Shown one piece after another: positions 17,225 through 25,611 of a stretch of 64,000 nt of DNA (the stretch's first letter is position 1; the number at the start of each line of letters is the position of its first letter). The notes below the pieces were generated by a model that searched no databases, was not told where the DNA came from, and worked only from the letters and a program-made list of their open reading frames with translations. The stretch is from positions 2,532,001-2,596,000 of the forward strand of contig NZ_CP074349.1 of assembly GCF_018343775.1 (NCBI RefSeq). Reading direction: 5' to 3'. This DNA is from Pseudomonas cichorii. Its GTDB lineage: Bacteria; Pseudomonadota; Gammaproteobacteria; Pseudomonadales; Pseudomonadaceae. A program made the translations under genes and the position numbers.

Positions 17225-17784
17225 CGCGCCAGCGCCAGATCGTTGCGCCATTCACGCCAGCCTTGCACGGCCAGCAGGGTAAAGAGCCCATACAGCGCCG
17301 CGGTCAGGTACAACCCTTTGTAAACGAAAAGGCCGACGAAGATGATGTCCAGCACGATCCACAAGGGCCAGCACTGGAGCCGCTTTTGCGCCATCCACAC
17401 CTGAGCCACGAGGCTGAAGCCGGTGAGTGCCGCATCGAGCCAGGGCTGCGCAGCATCAGTCAGGTGAGCCATGAAAGCGCCGAGCACCAGGCTGATCACA
17501 GCGCCGATTGCCAGGCCACTCAAGACCGGAGCGCCCGGCAGAACCGTGACCGCCCGTACCGGCAGGCCATTGCCGTGGCGGGTCCATTGCAGCCAGCCAT
17601 ACACCTGCAGGCCGGCGTAGATCACTTGCAGCAGCATGTCCGAGTAGAGCTTTACGTCGAAGAAGATCCAGATATAGATCACCACCATCACTAGGCCGAT
17701 TGGCCAGCACCAGGGGTTCTGCTTCACTGTAAGCCAGACTGCTATCACGCCGAGGGCGGCAGCGAAGAGTTCAAGTCCGGACAT
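17221..17784 (-). CDS. pnuC: Nicotinamide riboside transporter PnuC
   Basis: PnuC facilitates entry of nicotinamide riboside across the inner membrane. The 187-residue protein has about seven hydrophobic helices and the PnuC signatures NPWCWPIGLVMVVIYIWIFFDVKLYSD and QVIYAGLQVYGWLQW, plus a second WPLWIVLDIIFVGLFVYKGLYLTA repeat-like block. The start MSGLELFAAALG follows a GGGAGCCGCC ribosome region. A longer upstream reading has a non-membrane tail and is not expected. It is coupled to the NadR-like kinase gene. No riboswitch was recognised in the gap to the uppP gene. Confidence 0.92.
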   Translation of the reverse strand: MSGLELFAAALGVIAVWLTVKQNPWCWPIGLVMVVIYIWIFFDVKLYSDMLLQVIYAGLQVYGWLQWTRHGNGLPVRAVTVLPGAPVLSGLAIGAVISLVLGAFMAHLTDAAQPWLDAALTGFSLVAQVWMAQKRLQCWPLWIVLDIIFVGLFVYKGLYLTAALYGLFTLLAVQGWREWRNDLALAR

Positions 17785-18019
17785 GGCGGCTCCCTGAGAG
17801 TGGTCGAGATGAGTGGGCGCGCGATTGTAAGCGCTTCTGTGCAAGACAGGGAGCCTCATCGACAAGTCGCGTGAGGCTTTACCTGCGCAGGTCTGCTAGC
17901 ATCTCGGCGCTTTTACGCATCCTCTTCAAGAATTGTTCAGGTTCGGGTGCCCATAGTTACAACCTTTTTGCAAAACAACACGAATGAGCGAGCCACTGGC
18001 AGCGCTTTATGGGGGAATG

Positions 18020-18850
18020 ATGGATCTTTGGACCGCCACTCAGGCGTTGATATTGGGTATTGTCGAGGGGCTGACGGAGTTTCTGCCGATTTCCAGTACG
18101 GGGCATCAGATCATCGTCGCCGACTTGATCGGCTTTGGTGGCGAACGGGCCATGGCGTTCAATATCATCATCCAGCTCGGTGCCATTCTGGCCGTGGTCT
18201 GGGAGTTTCGGCGCAAGATCATCGACGTGGTCGTGGGCCTGCCCAAACAGCAACAGGCGCAGCGTTTCACCATCAACCTGCTGATCGCTTTCCTGCCGGC
18301 CGTGGTGTTGGGGGTGATTTTTGCCGACCTGATTCACCACTATCTGTTCAACCCCATCACCGTCGCGACTGCTCTGGTGATTGGCGGTGTGATCATGCTC
18401 TGGGCCGAGCGTCGCCAGCATGTGATACGTGCTGAAACAGTCGACGACATGACCTGGCGTGATGCCTTGAAAGTGGGCTGCGCGCAGTGTCTGGCAATGA
18501 TTCCAGGGACTTCACGCTCGGGCTCGACCATTATCGGCGGCCTGCTGTTCGGTCTCTCGCGCAAGGCCGCGACCGAGTTCTCGTTCTTCCTGGCCATGCC
18601 GACCATGGTCGGTGCTGCCGTGTATTCGGGCTACAAGTACCGTGAGCTGTTCCGCCCTGAAGACTTTGCAGTGTTCGCGGTAGGTTTCGTTGTCTCGTTC
18701 ATCTTTGCCATGATCGCCGTGCGCGGCCTGCTCAAGTTCATCGCCACCCACAGCTATGCCGTGTTCGCCTGGTATCGCATCGTCTTTGGCCTGCTGATCC
18801 TTGCCACATGGCAGTTTGGCTGGATCGACTGGGCTGCTGCCAAGGCATGA
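18020..18850 (+). CDS. uppP: Undecaprenyl-diphosphatase
   Basis: UppP (BacA) removes a phosphate from undecaprenyl pyrophosphate to recycle the lipid carrier for peptidoglycan and polysaccharide synthesis. The 276-residue membrane protein carries both family signatures: [14 protein letters not shown] near the N-terminus and [10 protein letters not shown] in the middle, which form the active site. I start at MDLWTATQ, 4-5 bases after GGGGGA. An adjacent ATG one codon earlier is equally possible. The stop overlaps the DUF1294 gene start as ATGA. The assignment is very secure. Confidence 0.96.
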   Translation: MDLWTATQALILGIVEGLTEFLPISSTGHQIIVADLIGFGGERAMAFNIIIQLGAILAVVWEFRRKIIDVVVGLPKQQQAQRFTINLLIAFLPAVVLGVIFADLIHHYLFNPITVATALVIGGVIMLWAERRQHVIRAETVDDMTWRDALKVGCAQCLAMIPGTSRSGSTIIGGLLFGLSRKAATEFSFFLAMPTMVGAAVYSGYKYRELFRPEDFAVFAVGFVVSFIFAMIAVRGLLKFIATHSYAVFAWYRIVFGLLILATWQFGWIDWAAAKA

Positions 18851-19317
18851 CCTTGCCACGGCAGCGTTCATCGACTCAGAAACCGAACCGGGGCAGGGCG
18901 CCGGTTCAGGGGCTGAATCTCAAGGTCTTTATCCTTGCGCTGTTGTGTGTGATGCCTGCCTATGGCGCAGGCATTTCCTGGTTCCAGTCAGGCATGCCTC
19001 TGGTGCTTGCGGCTTATGTGCTCGTCAGCCTGCTGGCATTTCTGCTTTACCGGCATGACAAGCGTCAGGCCGGTAACGGTGGCTGGCGTACTCCCGAGAA
19101 CGTTCTGCACCTGACAGAACTGTTGGGTGGCTGGCCCGGTGCTTTGCTGGGCCAACAGGTGTTCCGGCACAAGACGCGCAAGGTGTCGTTCCAATTGGTG
19201 TTCTGGCTGATCGTGCTGGGGCATCAGTTGTTCTGGATCGATCAGCTGTTTCTCGACAGTGGCTGGTTCAAACCCTGGTTTTCACAGCTTGAGCGCTACT
19301 TGCAGGCGCTTCGGTAG
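18847..19317 (+). CDS. DUF1294 domain membrane protein
   Basis: This 156-residue protein has a basic N-terminus ([21 protein letters not shown]), two closely spaced transmembrane helices, and the DUF1294 core: [47 protein letters not shown], followed by another hydrophobic helix. Function is unknown for the family. Some members carry an N-terminal cold-shock domain, which is absent here. The ATG overlaps the uppP stop, so it is likely co-translated with the lipid-carrier phosphatase. Its 3' end overlaps the convergent MmcQ-like gene by 36 bases. Confidence 0.88.
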   Translation: MTLPRQRSSTQKPNRGRAPVQGLNLKVFILALLCVMPAYGAGISWFQSGMPLVLAAYVLVSLLAFLLYRHDKRQAGNGGWRTPENVLHLTELLGGWPGALLGQQVFRHKTRKVSFQLVFWLIVLGHQLFWIDQLFLDSGWFKPWFSQLERYLQALR

Positions 19318-19626
19318 TTTACTGACCACCAGTTGATGGGAGCGGGTCAGCAAGTCCCTGATTTCTTCGTCGCTCAAGGCATGGGGTTGCTGGACACTGA
19401 TCCAGTAGGCCCTGGCCAGATAAGGTGCCGGGCGAATCCCCGGACGATCCACATAGCCCAGGAACAGATCCTGGTTGACCTTGAACGACAGGCCCTGGCC
19501 TGCAAGGTTTATGATCGCGAACATCTTCTTCTCGGCAACGGAAAACACGTGCATGCCGCCCCATTTGTAGTCTTCACGGGCGCCCGGCAAGCTCAGGCAG
19601 AAACGGGCGATCTCTTCGTTTTGCAT
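19282..19626 (-). CDS. MmcQ/YjbR family DNA-binding-like protein
   Basis: This 114-residue protein belongs to the MmcQ/YjbR (CyaY-like fold) family. It shows LSLPGAREDYKWGGMHVFSVAEKKMFAIINL and FKVNQDLFLGYVDRPGIRPAPYLARAYWI, the family's core strands, and ends with [23 protein letters not shown]. The role of the family is not established; DNA binding has been suggested from the fold. I chose the ATG giving MQNEEIARF because upstream codons do not match the family. It is convergent with the DUF1294 gene and divergent from pcaD. Confidence 0.87.
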   Translation of the reverse strand: MQNEEIARFCLSLPGAREDYKWGGMHVFSVAEKKMFAIINLAGQGLSFKVNQDLFLGYVDRPGIRPAPYLARAYWISVQQPHALSDEEIRDLLTRSHQLVVSKLPKRLQVALKL

Positions 19627-19742
19627 GGTTTCGGCAGCCTCCCTTTCTAAATTGTTCGATAGTCGCACGAATAATCCCCGAGCGGATTGTTTGACCGTGC
19701 GTCTGTGTCTACTGTGCATCTTTTGTCTATCAGGAGCCTGGA

Positions 19743-20534
19743 ATGTCTGCCGTGCAACTCGCTGAAGGTGAGCTCAATTATCTGCTGGAAGGCCCGGCCG
19801 ATGCGCCGGTGCTGGTGTTGTCCAACTCTCTGGGCACTGACTTGCACATGTGGGATGCGCAGGTTCCGACATTTATCCGGCATTTTCGCGTATTGCGCTA
19901 CGACACTCGCGGCCATGGTCGTTCGCTGGTCAGCGAAGGCCCTTACAGTATCGAGCGCAATGGCCGTGATGTGCTGGCGCTGCTGGATGCGCTGCACATC
20001 GACAAGGTTTATTTCTGCGGCCTGTCCATGGGCGGCCTGATCGGCCAATGGCTGGCGCTCAATGCCCCCGAACGTCTTGAGCGGGTGGTACTGTGCAACA
20101 CCGCCTCGAAGATCGGTACGCCGGAGGTGTGGAACCCGCGCATCGAAACCGTACTGCGCGATGGCAAGGACGCCATGGTCGCGCTGCGGGATGCCTCGAT
20201 TGCGCGCTGGTTCACGCCTGATTTCGCTGTGGCCGAGCCTGCAAAAGTCGAAAGCATCGTTGGCATGCTCGCGCAGACCTCGCCCCAGGGTTATGCTGCC
20301 AACTGCGCCGCTGTGCGCGATGCCGATTTCCGTGACCGGATTGCCTCCATCAACCTGCCGGTTCTCGTGGTGTGTGGCACTCATGATGCCGTGACCACAC
20401 CGGCGGACGGGCGCTTCATGATCGAGCGTATTCAGGGCGCGCAGATGATCGAGCTGCATGCGGCGCATCTGTCGAACGTCGAAGCGGGGGAGTTGTTCAC
20501 GCAGCCCGTGCTGGCATTTCTGACTGGCGAATGA
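19743..20534 (+). CDS. pcaD: 3-oxoadipate enol-lactonase
   Basis: PcaD hydrolyses 3-oxoadipate enol-lactone to 3-oxoadipate in the protocatechuate/catechol branch of the beta-ketoadipate pathway. The 263-residue alpha/beta hydrolase shows the PcaD-specific start LVLSNSLGTDLHMWD, the oxyanion and substrate-loop region YDTRGHGRS, the nucleophile elbow CGLSMGG, and the late HDAVTTP acid and AAHLSNVE histidine regions. CAGGAG lies 5-6 bases before the ATG. No other pca genes are adjacent here, so it may be a stand-alone copy or belong to a dispersed pathway. A related lactonase activity cannot be excluded. Confidence 0.87.
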   Translation: MSAVQLAEGELNYLLEGPADAPVLVLSNSLGTDLHMWDAQVPTFIRHFRVLRYDTRGHGRSLVSEGPYSIERNGRDVLALLDALHIDKVYFCGLSMGGLIGQWLALNAPERLERVVLCNTASKIGTPEVWNPRIETVLRDGKDAMVALRDASIARWFTPDFAVAEPAKVESIVGMLAQTSPQGYAANCAAVRDADFRDRIASINLPVLVVCGTHDAVTTPADGRFMIERIQGAQMIELHAAHLSNVEAGELFTQPVLAFLTGE

Positions 20535-20597
20535 CTCACGCTGTCCCGCCCCCCGTAGCGCTGCCATAATCGCCACTCAGAATGCGAGGGTGGCGCG

Positions 20598-21557
20598 GTG
20601 TTTGATCTCAATGATCTGTTCTATTTCGTTCAGGTGGTCGAGTGCCAGGGGTTTGCGGCGGCCAGTCGCAAGCTGGGTATTCCCAAATCCAAGCTCAGTC
20701 GCCGGGTGGCAGGGCTTGAAGAGCGCCTTGGGGTCAGATTGATTCAGCGCTCCACACGCAAGTTTGCCGTCACCGAAAGCGGTCGTGATTACTACGGCCA
20801 CTGTGTCGCGATGATGGTCGAGGCCGAGGCCGCTGAAGAAGCTATTGCCCGTTCCATGGCCGAGCCTCAAGGGCGAGTGACCATCAGTTGCCCTCCGGGG
20901 CTGGCAGCCATGGGCGTCAGTGAAACCATCGCCCGCTTCATGGTGGCCCATCCGAAGGTTCAGGTGCATGTCGAAAGCTCCAATCGGCGTGTCGATCCCT
21001 TGACGGAAAACATCGATATCGCCTTGCGCGTGCGCTTTCCGCCTCTGGAGGATGACGGCTTGGTGGTCAAGATTCTCGGGCACAGTGCCCAGCGGCTGGT
21101 TGCGCATCCGGCACTGGCCAGCCAGTTGTCCGCCACGCCCACTTTTGAAGAGCTGTCGGCCATGCCCAGCCTTGATTTTCCGTCATCGACTCACGAGCAT
21201 CGCTGGGTACTGAGCACCGGAGATGGTGAGTATGCCGAGGTGCGGCACAGGCCCAAACTGATCTGTTCCGACCTCACAACCATTCGCCAGGCTGCGTTAC
21301 ACGGAGTGGGTGTTGCGCAACTTCCGGAAATTCTTGTACGAGAGGCTTTGCAGGATGCTCGGCTGGTGGAGCTGTTCGCCGGGTCCCCGCCCAAGTGCGG
21401 CATCGTGCACGCCGTATTCGCCTCGCGCCGTGGCTTGCTCCCGGCAGTCAGAGCGTTGCTGGACACCCTGGGTGAAACTTTCAAGACGTTCGAGACCGAT
21501 CCGGCAGATGTTCATTGTTCTGAAAATGGAACGAAGCATCATATTTTTGCCGACTAA
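20598..21557 (+). CDS. LysR-family transcriptional regulator
   Basis: The 319-residue protein has an N-terminal winged helix-turn-helix (LNDLFYFVQVVECQGFAAASRKLGIPKSKLSRRVAGLEERLGVRL) and a C-terminal periplasmic-binding-protein-like effector domain. The last 20 residues are a tail beyond the usual LysR length. It stands 74 bases upstream of azoR in the same orientation, so it may regulate the azoreductase, as in several Pseudomonas LysR-azoR pairs. This is an inference from position. The effector is unknown. The start is a GTG within GCGGTGTTTGATCTC, the only reading that keeps the full DNA-binding domain. Confidence 0.9.
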   Translation: MFDLNDLFYFVQVVECQGFAAASRKLGIPKSKLSRRVAGLEERLGVRLIQRSTRKFAVTESGRDYYGHCVAMMVEAEAAEEAIARSMAEPQGRVTISCPPGLAAMGVSETIARFMVAHPKVQVHVESSNRRVDPLTENIDIALRVRFPPLEDDGLVVKILGHSAQRLVAHPALASQLSATPTFEELSAMPSLDFPSSTHEHRWVLSTGDGEYAEVRHRPKLICSDLTTIRQAALHGVGVAQLPEILVREALQDARLVELFAGSPPKCGIVHAVFASRRGLLPAVRALLDTLGETFKTFETDPADVHCSENGTKHHIFAD

Positions 21558-21631
21558 TTGATGATTGGAATTGTGTATAGGATGCTCGCTATTGATCGCC
21601 TGATGGCGATTCTCATTTAGGGAAGTCCGTT

Positions 21632-22243
21632 ATGACCGTTCTGCACATCGATTCCAGCATTCTTGGCGACCATTCTGCCTCACGTCAGCTCAGCCGTAGT
21701 GTTGCCCAGGCTTATCAGGCCATCAATGTCGATAGCCAGGTGATCTACCGCGACCTGGCCAGCGATGCCCTGAGCCATTTCTCGGCTGGCACTCTGGCTG
21801 CTGCAGGCACTCCGGCTGAAAGCCGTGATGCCGCACAACAGCAGGAAGTGGATGCAAACGAGGCGATCTTGCAGGAGTTTCTGGCCGCGGATGTGTTGAT
21901 TCTGGGCGCACCGATGTACAACTTCACCATTCCCAGCCAACTCAAGGCCTGGATCGACCGGATCACCGTTGCCGGTCGCACTTTTCGCTACAGCGAGGCC
22001 GGCCCCGAAGGCCTGTGCGCCGGCAAGAAAGTTATCGTCGTTTCCACCTCCGGTGGCTTGCATGTCGGCCAGCCAACGGGCGTTGGTCATGAAGAGCTGC
22101 TCAAGGCCCTGTTCGCATTCATCGGTGTGACCGATCTGCAATTCGTACGCGCCCATGGCCTGGCTTATGGCGAAGAGCCTCGCGCCAATGCCATGAGTGC
22201 CGCACAACAGCACATTGAAGAGAGCCTGTTCGCAGCGGCCTGA
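21632..22243 (+). CDS. azoR: FMN-dependent NADH-azoreductase
   Basis: AzoR is a flavodoxin-fold FMN enzyme that reduces quinones and azo compounds with NADH. The 203-residue sequence begins [19 protein letters not shown], the phosphate-binding loop of the family, and has [19 protein letters not shown] and a [11 protein letters not shown] loop that contacts FMN. GGGAAG precedes the ATG. The gene follows the LysR regulator and ends in a strong intrinsic terminator. Pseudomonas genomes usually hold several azoR paralogues, and which one this is cannot be told from sequence alone. Confidence 0.93.
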   Translation: MTVLHIDSSILGDHSASRQLSRSVAQAYQAINVDSQVIYRDLASDALSHFSAGTLAAAGTPAESRDAAQQQEVDANEAILQEFLAADVLILGAPMYNFTIPSQLKAWIDRITVAGRTFRYSEAGPEGLCAGKKVIVVSTSGGLHVGQPTGVGHEELLKALFAFIGVTDLQFVRAHGLAYGEEPRANAMSAAQQHIEESLFAAA

Positions 22244-22264
22244 TCGCCACGACTTCTGCTTTTG

Positions 22265-22311
22265 AACCCGACAGCCCGGCGCATTGATGTGTGCCGGGCT
22301 GTCGGGTTTTT
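22265..22311 (+). terminator. Intrinsic terminator after azoR
   Basis: A perfect 16-bp stem, AACCCGACAGCCCGGC with GCCGGGCTGTCGGGTT around a 12-base loop, is followed by TTTT. It lies just downstream of the azoR stop on the plus strand. Confidence 0.92.
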
Positions 22312-22549
22312 GCTGTCTATACGCCGCAACCTGAAACCTTGACAGCTTCCTTACAGGTAAGCGGACCTGTCCGGCAGTAACATGGCCCTCAGTCGGAACG
22401 CAGACGTCCGATAAAATAGTCTGGCCCGGCTTATGCACTATTTAGTGTTTAAAGACTCTCATTTTCTGTGAGAGCCGGGTGGCCGGGGCATGAAGCTCGA
22501 TATCGGCGCAGAAATGGAATGTTCGGGACTACAAAGGATGAGTCTTCAA

Positions 22550-23629
22550 ATGGTACGTCTTTGTGCAGCGATGCTGGTTATTCTGCTCAATGGCCTGATT
22601 TCAGTGCAGGCGCAGGCAGATGAGGAGTGGAGCGCAGGCTTTCATGAGCTGAGCTTTCCCGACCCTCTGGACTCGCAACTGATGCAGGCTTTTGCCTTCT
22701 ACCCGTCCACGGGTTCGGAGCAGGTGAGCGTGCTGCAGGGTTACCGGGTTGAAGCCGGTGAAGATGCACCGATTGCCATGGGGCGCTTCCCCTTGCTCCT
22801 GTTGTCCCACGGCAACACCGGTAATCCGCTGGCACTGCACGATCTGGCAACGTCTCTGGCCCGTCAGGGTTTTGTGGTGGTGGCCGTGATGCATCCCGGC
22901 GATAACTATCGCGATCACAGCCGTCTTGGCAGCCTGAGCAACCTTTACGGTCGTCCGCTGCAGATTTCCGAAGCCATCAGCGCAGCTTTGCTTGACCCCA
23001 TGCTGTCGCCTTATCTCAACTCACGTCAGGTCGGTGTGATCGGTTATTCGGCCGGTGGCGAAACAGCGTTGATACTGGCCGGAGCCCAGCCCGACCTCAA
23101 GCGTCTGCGCCAGTACTGCGTGGAGCGTCCCGACGATCGCGATGCCTGCAAGACCCAGGGGGAACTGGTGGCTGACCGGGATGACCTGCATGCCCAGGCC
23201 GATCCGCGAGTGGGTGCGCTGATGCTCATGGCGCCACTGAGCCTGATGTTCGGCCGTCACACCTTGAGTGATGTGCATGTGCCGGTGCTGATGTATGCCG
23301 GGGATGACGACCAGTTGCTGCCCATCGACAAGAATGCCGAGGCGCTGGCGCGCAAACTGCCGCAAGTCTCGGATTACAAACTGCTGGCGGGTGCAGGACA
23401 CTTCGTGTTCATGGCCCCGTGCAGCGATGAGCAGCGGGCAACCATGCCGCTGCTGTGCACCGACCGTGAAGGCGTGGATCGCGAAGATATCCATCGCACC
23501 CTCAGTGCCGAAGCCGTACGGTTTTTCAGCAGCTCGCTGGGCTCATCCGACGAGGATCGTTCCGGTATGCAGACAGCCCATCATCAATGGCCCGACTCGC
23601 TGCTGCCTTCTGCCAACGACTTCAGGTAG
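22550..23629 (+). CDS. Secreted alpha/beta hydrolase (dienelactone hydrolase/PAF-acetylhydrolase-like)
   Basis: This is a predicted exported hydrolase of about 359 residues. The N-terminus is a signal peptide (VRLCAAMLVILLNGLISVQAQA, cleavage after AQA). The body has PLLLLSHGNTGNP as the oxyanion region, VIGYSAGGETAL as the nucleophile elbow, PVLMYAGDDDQLLP with the acidic residue, and AGHFVFMAPC with the histidine. These resemble bacterial PAF-acetylhydrolase/dienelactone-hydrolase-like proteins. In-frame starts also exist at 22490, 22514 and 22538. I chose the ATG that directly begins the signal peptide and follows AAGGATGAG. The substrate is unknown. The 3' end overlaps the convergent glycosyltransferase gene by 46 bases. 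Confidence 0.78.
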   Translation: MVRLCAAMLVILLNGLISVQAQADEEWSAGFHELSFPDPLDSQLMQAFAFYPSTGSEQVSVLQGYRVEAGEDAPIAMGRFPLLLLSHGNTGNPLALHDLATSLARQGFVVVAVMHPGDNYRDHSRLGSLSNLYGRPLQISEAISAALLDPMLSPYLNSRQVGVIGYSAGGETALILAGAQPDLKRLRQYCVERPDDRDACKTQGELVADRDDLHAQADPRVGALMLMAPLSLMFGRHTLSDVHVPVLMYAGDDDQLLPIDKNAEALARKLPQVSDYKLLAGAGHFVFMAPCSDEQRATMPLLCTDREGVDREDIHRTLSAEAVRFFSSSLGSSDEDRSGMQTAHHQWPDSLLPSANDFR

Positions 23630-24258
23630 TCGCCAAAACCGCCGCTGGCCCGTGGATCGAGGCGAGTACTGGTGGTGACTCTTGGCCTGCAGCTCCAGGC
23701 GATGCGGGCACCGCTGAGTTCCAGTTGCCGTACAAGGTGAACATCTTCATGGCAGGTCAGCAAGGGGAATCCTCCGGCCCGTAAATAGGCCGCAGCACTC
23801 ACACCCAGGTTGGCACCATGAATGTGCCGATGTCCGTCGCGATGCTGATAGTGCTGTTCAAACAGCGTCTGCACGGCGGCTGACAGGCCGTTTTCCTGCA
23901 TGGGGAGTGTGATGGTGCCACAGACGGCGTCGGCATCCAGGGCCAGTTGTTCCACCAGCCAGTCGGCGGCCACGTTGCTGTCGCCATCGGTGCTGGCCAG
24001 CCAGCGGGCACCTTTTTCCAGCAGATAGCCTGCGCCTGCCGCGCGTGCCTGTCCGACATTGCGTGCAGCCACATCCAGGGTGATGACGCCGTACTCCAGC
24101 GCGATATCGGCCGAGTGATCGGTGCAACTGTCCAGTACCACCAGAATGGTGACCTGCTCACCATTCAGGCCCGGGTGCCTGCTGGCCTGGAGCAGGCTCT
24201 CAAGGCAGGCTCCGAGCAGTTTCTCTTCGTTGTGCACCGGGATCAGAATACCAATCAA
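23584..24258 (-). CDS. Glycosyltransferase family 2
   Basis: A 224-residue GT-A fold protein with a typical GT2 start, IGILIPVHNEEKLLGACLESLL, a VVLDSCTDHSADIA nucleotide-binding segment, the DxD-type metal site STDGDSN, and a CHEDVHLVRQL region with the catalytic-type acid. It has no membrane segments, so it acts in the cytoplasm or at the membrane face. It is the last gene of a run after glgX, and its ATG overlaps the stop of the methyltransferase gene. The acceptor and donor sugars are unknown. Its partners (PIG-L deacetylase, NodS-like methyltransferase, dehydrogenase) suggest assembly and tailoring of a small glycoside or glycolipid (inference). Confidence 0.87.
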   Translation of the reverse strand: MIGILIPVHNEEKLLGACLESLLQASRHPGLNGEQVTILVVLDSCTDHSADIALEYGVITLDVAARNVGQARAAGAGYLLEKGARWLASTDGDSNVAADWLVEQLALDADAVCGTITLPMQENGLSAAVQTLFEQHYQHRDGHRHIHGANLGVSAAAYLRAGGFPLLTCHEDVHLVRQLELSGARIAWSCRPRVTTSTRLDPRASGGFGDYLKSLAEGSSESGH

Positions 24259-24854
24259 CGGAGATTTTCCCGAGTGGCCACTGAAGCTGGATCGTGACTC
24301 CAGAGATCCAGCAGAAAGTCATCTTCGTGATGACTGAGCAAGCGAGGCATCTTCAAGCGCTCGTCCAGCACCTCATGAACCCGCTTGGCATCCAGAGGGC
24401 AGTCCTTGATTTCGGGTCGCCAGTGGCAGGCCAGTAGCTGGCCGTCGGGTTTGAGGGAGGCCAGCGCACAGTCGATCCAGCGCTGCAGGTCTTCGAGATC
24501 CAGGTAGTAGCCCAGTTCGCTGAATACGATCAGGTCGAACTGCCCCTCTGGCCATTGTTGCGGAAGCCGGGCGTGCAGCACGCGAGCGTGCTTGAAAGGT
24601 GCAAGGCGTTCACGGGCAAGGTCCACGGCCAGGGCCGAGGTATCGCAACACAGTAAATGGTCGCAACGCTCGGCCAGTCCGGCGCTCAGTTCGCCATTGG
24701 CGCAACCGGGCTCGAAAATCGCGGCATATCGCTCGCGGGGCAGGGCGGCCAGGGTCAGGGCGCGCTTGCGGCGCTCATACCAGCGCTGTTTGAAAGCCCA
24801 GGGGTCGTTGTTGTCCCTGAAAATCTCATCGAAATACTGCTCCGTGACACTCAT
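24255..24854 (-). CDS. NodS-like SAM-dependent methyltransferase
   Basis: This 199-residue class I methyltransferase matches the NodS family, which N-methylates the deacetylated glucosamine of rhizobial Nod factors. Motif I reads FEPGCANGELSAGLAERC; an acidic CDTSALAVDLARERL follows, then FDLIVFSELGYYLDLEDL, and CHWRPEIKDCP near the C-terminus. The start YFDEIFRDNNDPWAF resembles NodS N-termini. The gene overlaps both neighbours by 4 bases. The pairing with a PIG-L type N-deacetylase mirrors the deacetylate-then-N-methylate logic of NodB/NodS, although PIG-L is a different family. No other nod genes are present and the product is unknown. Confidence 0.85.
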   Translation of the reverse strand: MSVTEQYFDEIFRDNNDPWAFKQRWYERRKRALTLAALPRERYAAIFEPGCANGELSAGLAERCDHLLCCDTSALAVDLARERLAPFKHARVLHARLPQQWPEGQFDLIVFSELGYYLDLEDLQRWIDCALASLKPDGQLLACHWRPEIKDCPLDAKRVHEVLDERLKMPRLLSHHEDDFLLDLWSHDPASVATRENLR

Positions 24855-25609
24855 ATGAAAACCACCTCGAAAGGTTGCAGCAATCGTTCAAGAATCCCGG
24901 CAGGCAATATCGGCGAAAGACCGATGTCCGGATCTCCCTGCAACTGGCTGGCAAAGGCATGGGCCGCATGGCGCTTGCGGGCTATGGTCATGGGGTCCAG
25001 CAAGACCTTGCGGGCACGCTCCCAGGGCAGGCGGTCATCCTCTGGACTTGCCCAGTGCCAGGCCCAGACTGGTACTTCATTGAGTCTGGCGCCGACCGTG
25101 GCGCAGGCCCGTGCGCAGGCCCGACCGACCGCCTCATGATCAGGGTGACCATCTTCGGCCCAGGTGGTGAACACCACATCGGTGGGCAACAGATAGCGTT
25201 CGATGAACTTCTCCAGTTTCTCCTCCTGAATGGCGACAGCACCGTCAGGGAAGCCGCCACGAATCCATTGCAGGCGATGCAGTGGCAAGTCGAGACGGCG
25301 CAAGGCTTCGGCGCTTTCCTGAGGGCGGATCACGCTCAGGCGCTCTGTGGGCCACAGTTGCGAGCCGGGATGGCTGGCACTGCCGTCGGTGACCGACAGC
25401 AGTTTCAGGCTCCGCTCCAGTTGCGCCAGTTGGCACATCAGGCCACCGCAGCCCAGGACTTCATCATCCGGGTGAGGCGCGACAATGACGGCCCGTGAGT
25501 GGGGCGGTACCAGCAGATCGGCACTGATGACGGGTACTGCGGCCAGTTTCTGTGAGGCATTCCAGGCTTTGAGGCTGGTGCCGCGACCGGCAATCAGTTT
25601 TTTCTTCAT
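24851..25609 (-). CDS. PIG-L family deacetylase
   Basis: This 252-residue protein is a zinc-dependent N-deacetylase of the LmbE/PIG-L family, which removes acetyl groups from GlcNAc-type substrates. The metal site is visible as IVAPHPDDEVLGCGG (PHPDDE at 45-50), with the downstream HPDHEAVGRA supplying the third ligand. A LRRLDLPLHRLQWIRGGFPDGAV segment follows the family pattern. The chosen ATG (MKKKLIAGRGTSLKAW) is 2 bases after the dehydrogenase stop. A longer reading would run into that gene. It overlaps the NodS-like gene by 4 bases. The likely substrate is an amino sugar conjugate (inference). Confidence 0.88.
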   Translation of the reverse strand: MKKKLIAGRGTSLKAWNASQKLAAVPVISADLLVPPHSRAVIVAPHPDDEVLGCGGLMCQLAQLERSLKLLSVTDGSASHPGSQLWPTERLSVIRPQESAEALRRLDLPLHRLQWIRGGFPDGAVAIQEEKLEKFIERYLLPTDVVFTTWAEDGHPDHEAVGRACARACATVGARLNEVPVWAWHWASPEDDRLPWERARKVLLDPMTIARKRHAAHAFASQLQGDPDIGLSPILPAGILERLLQPFEVVFI

Positions 25610-25611
25610 GG

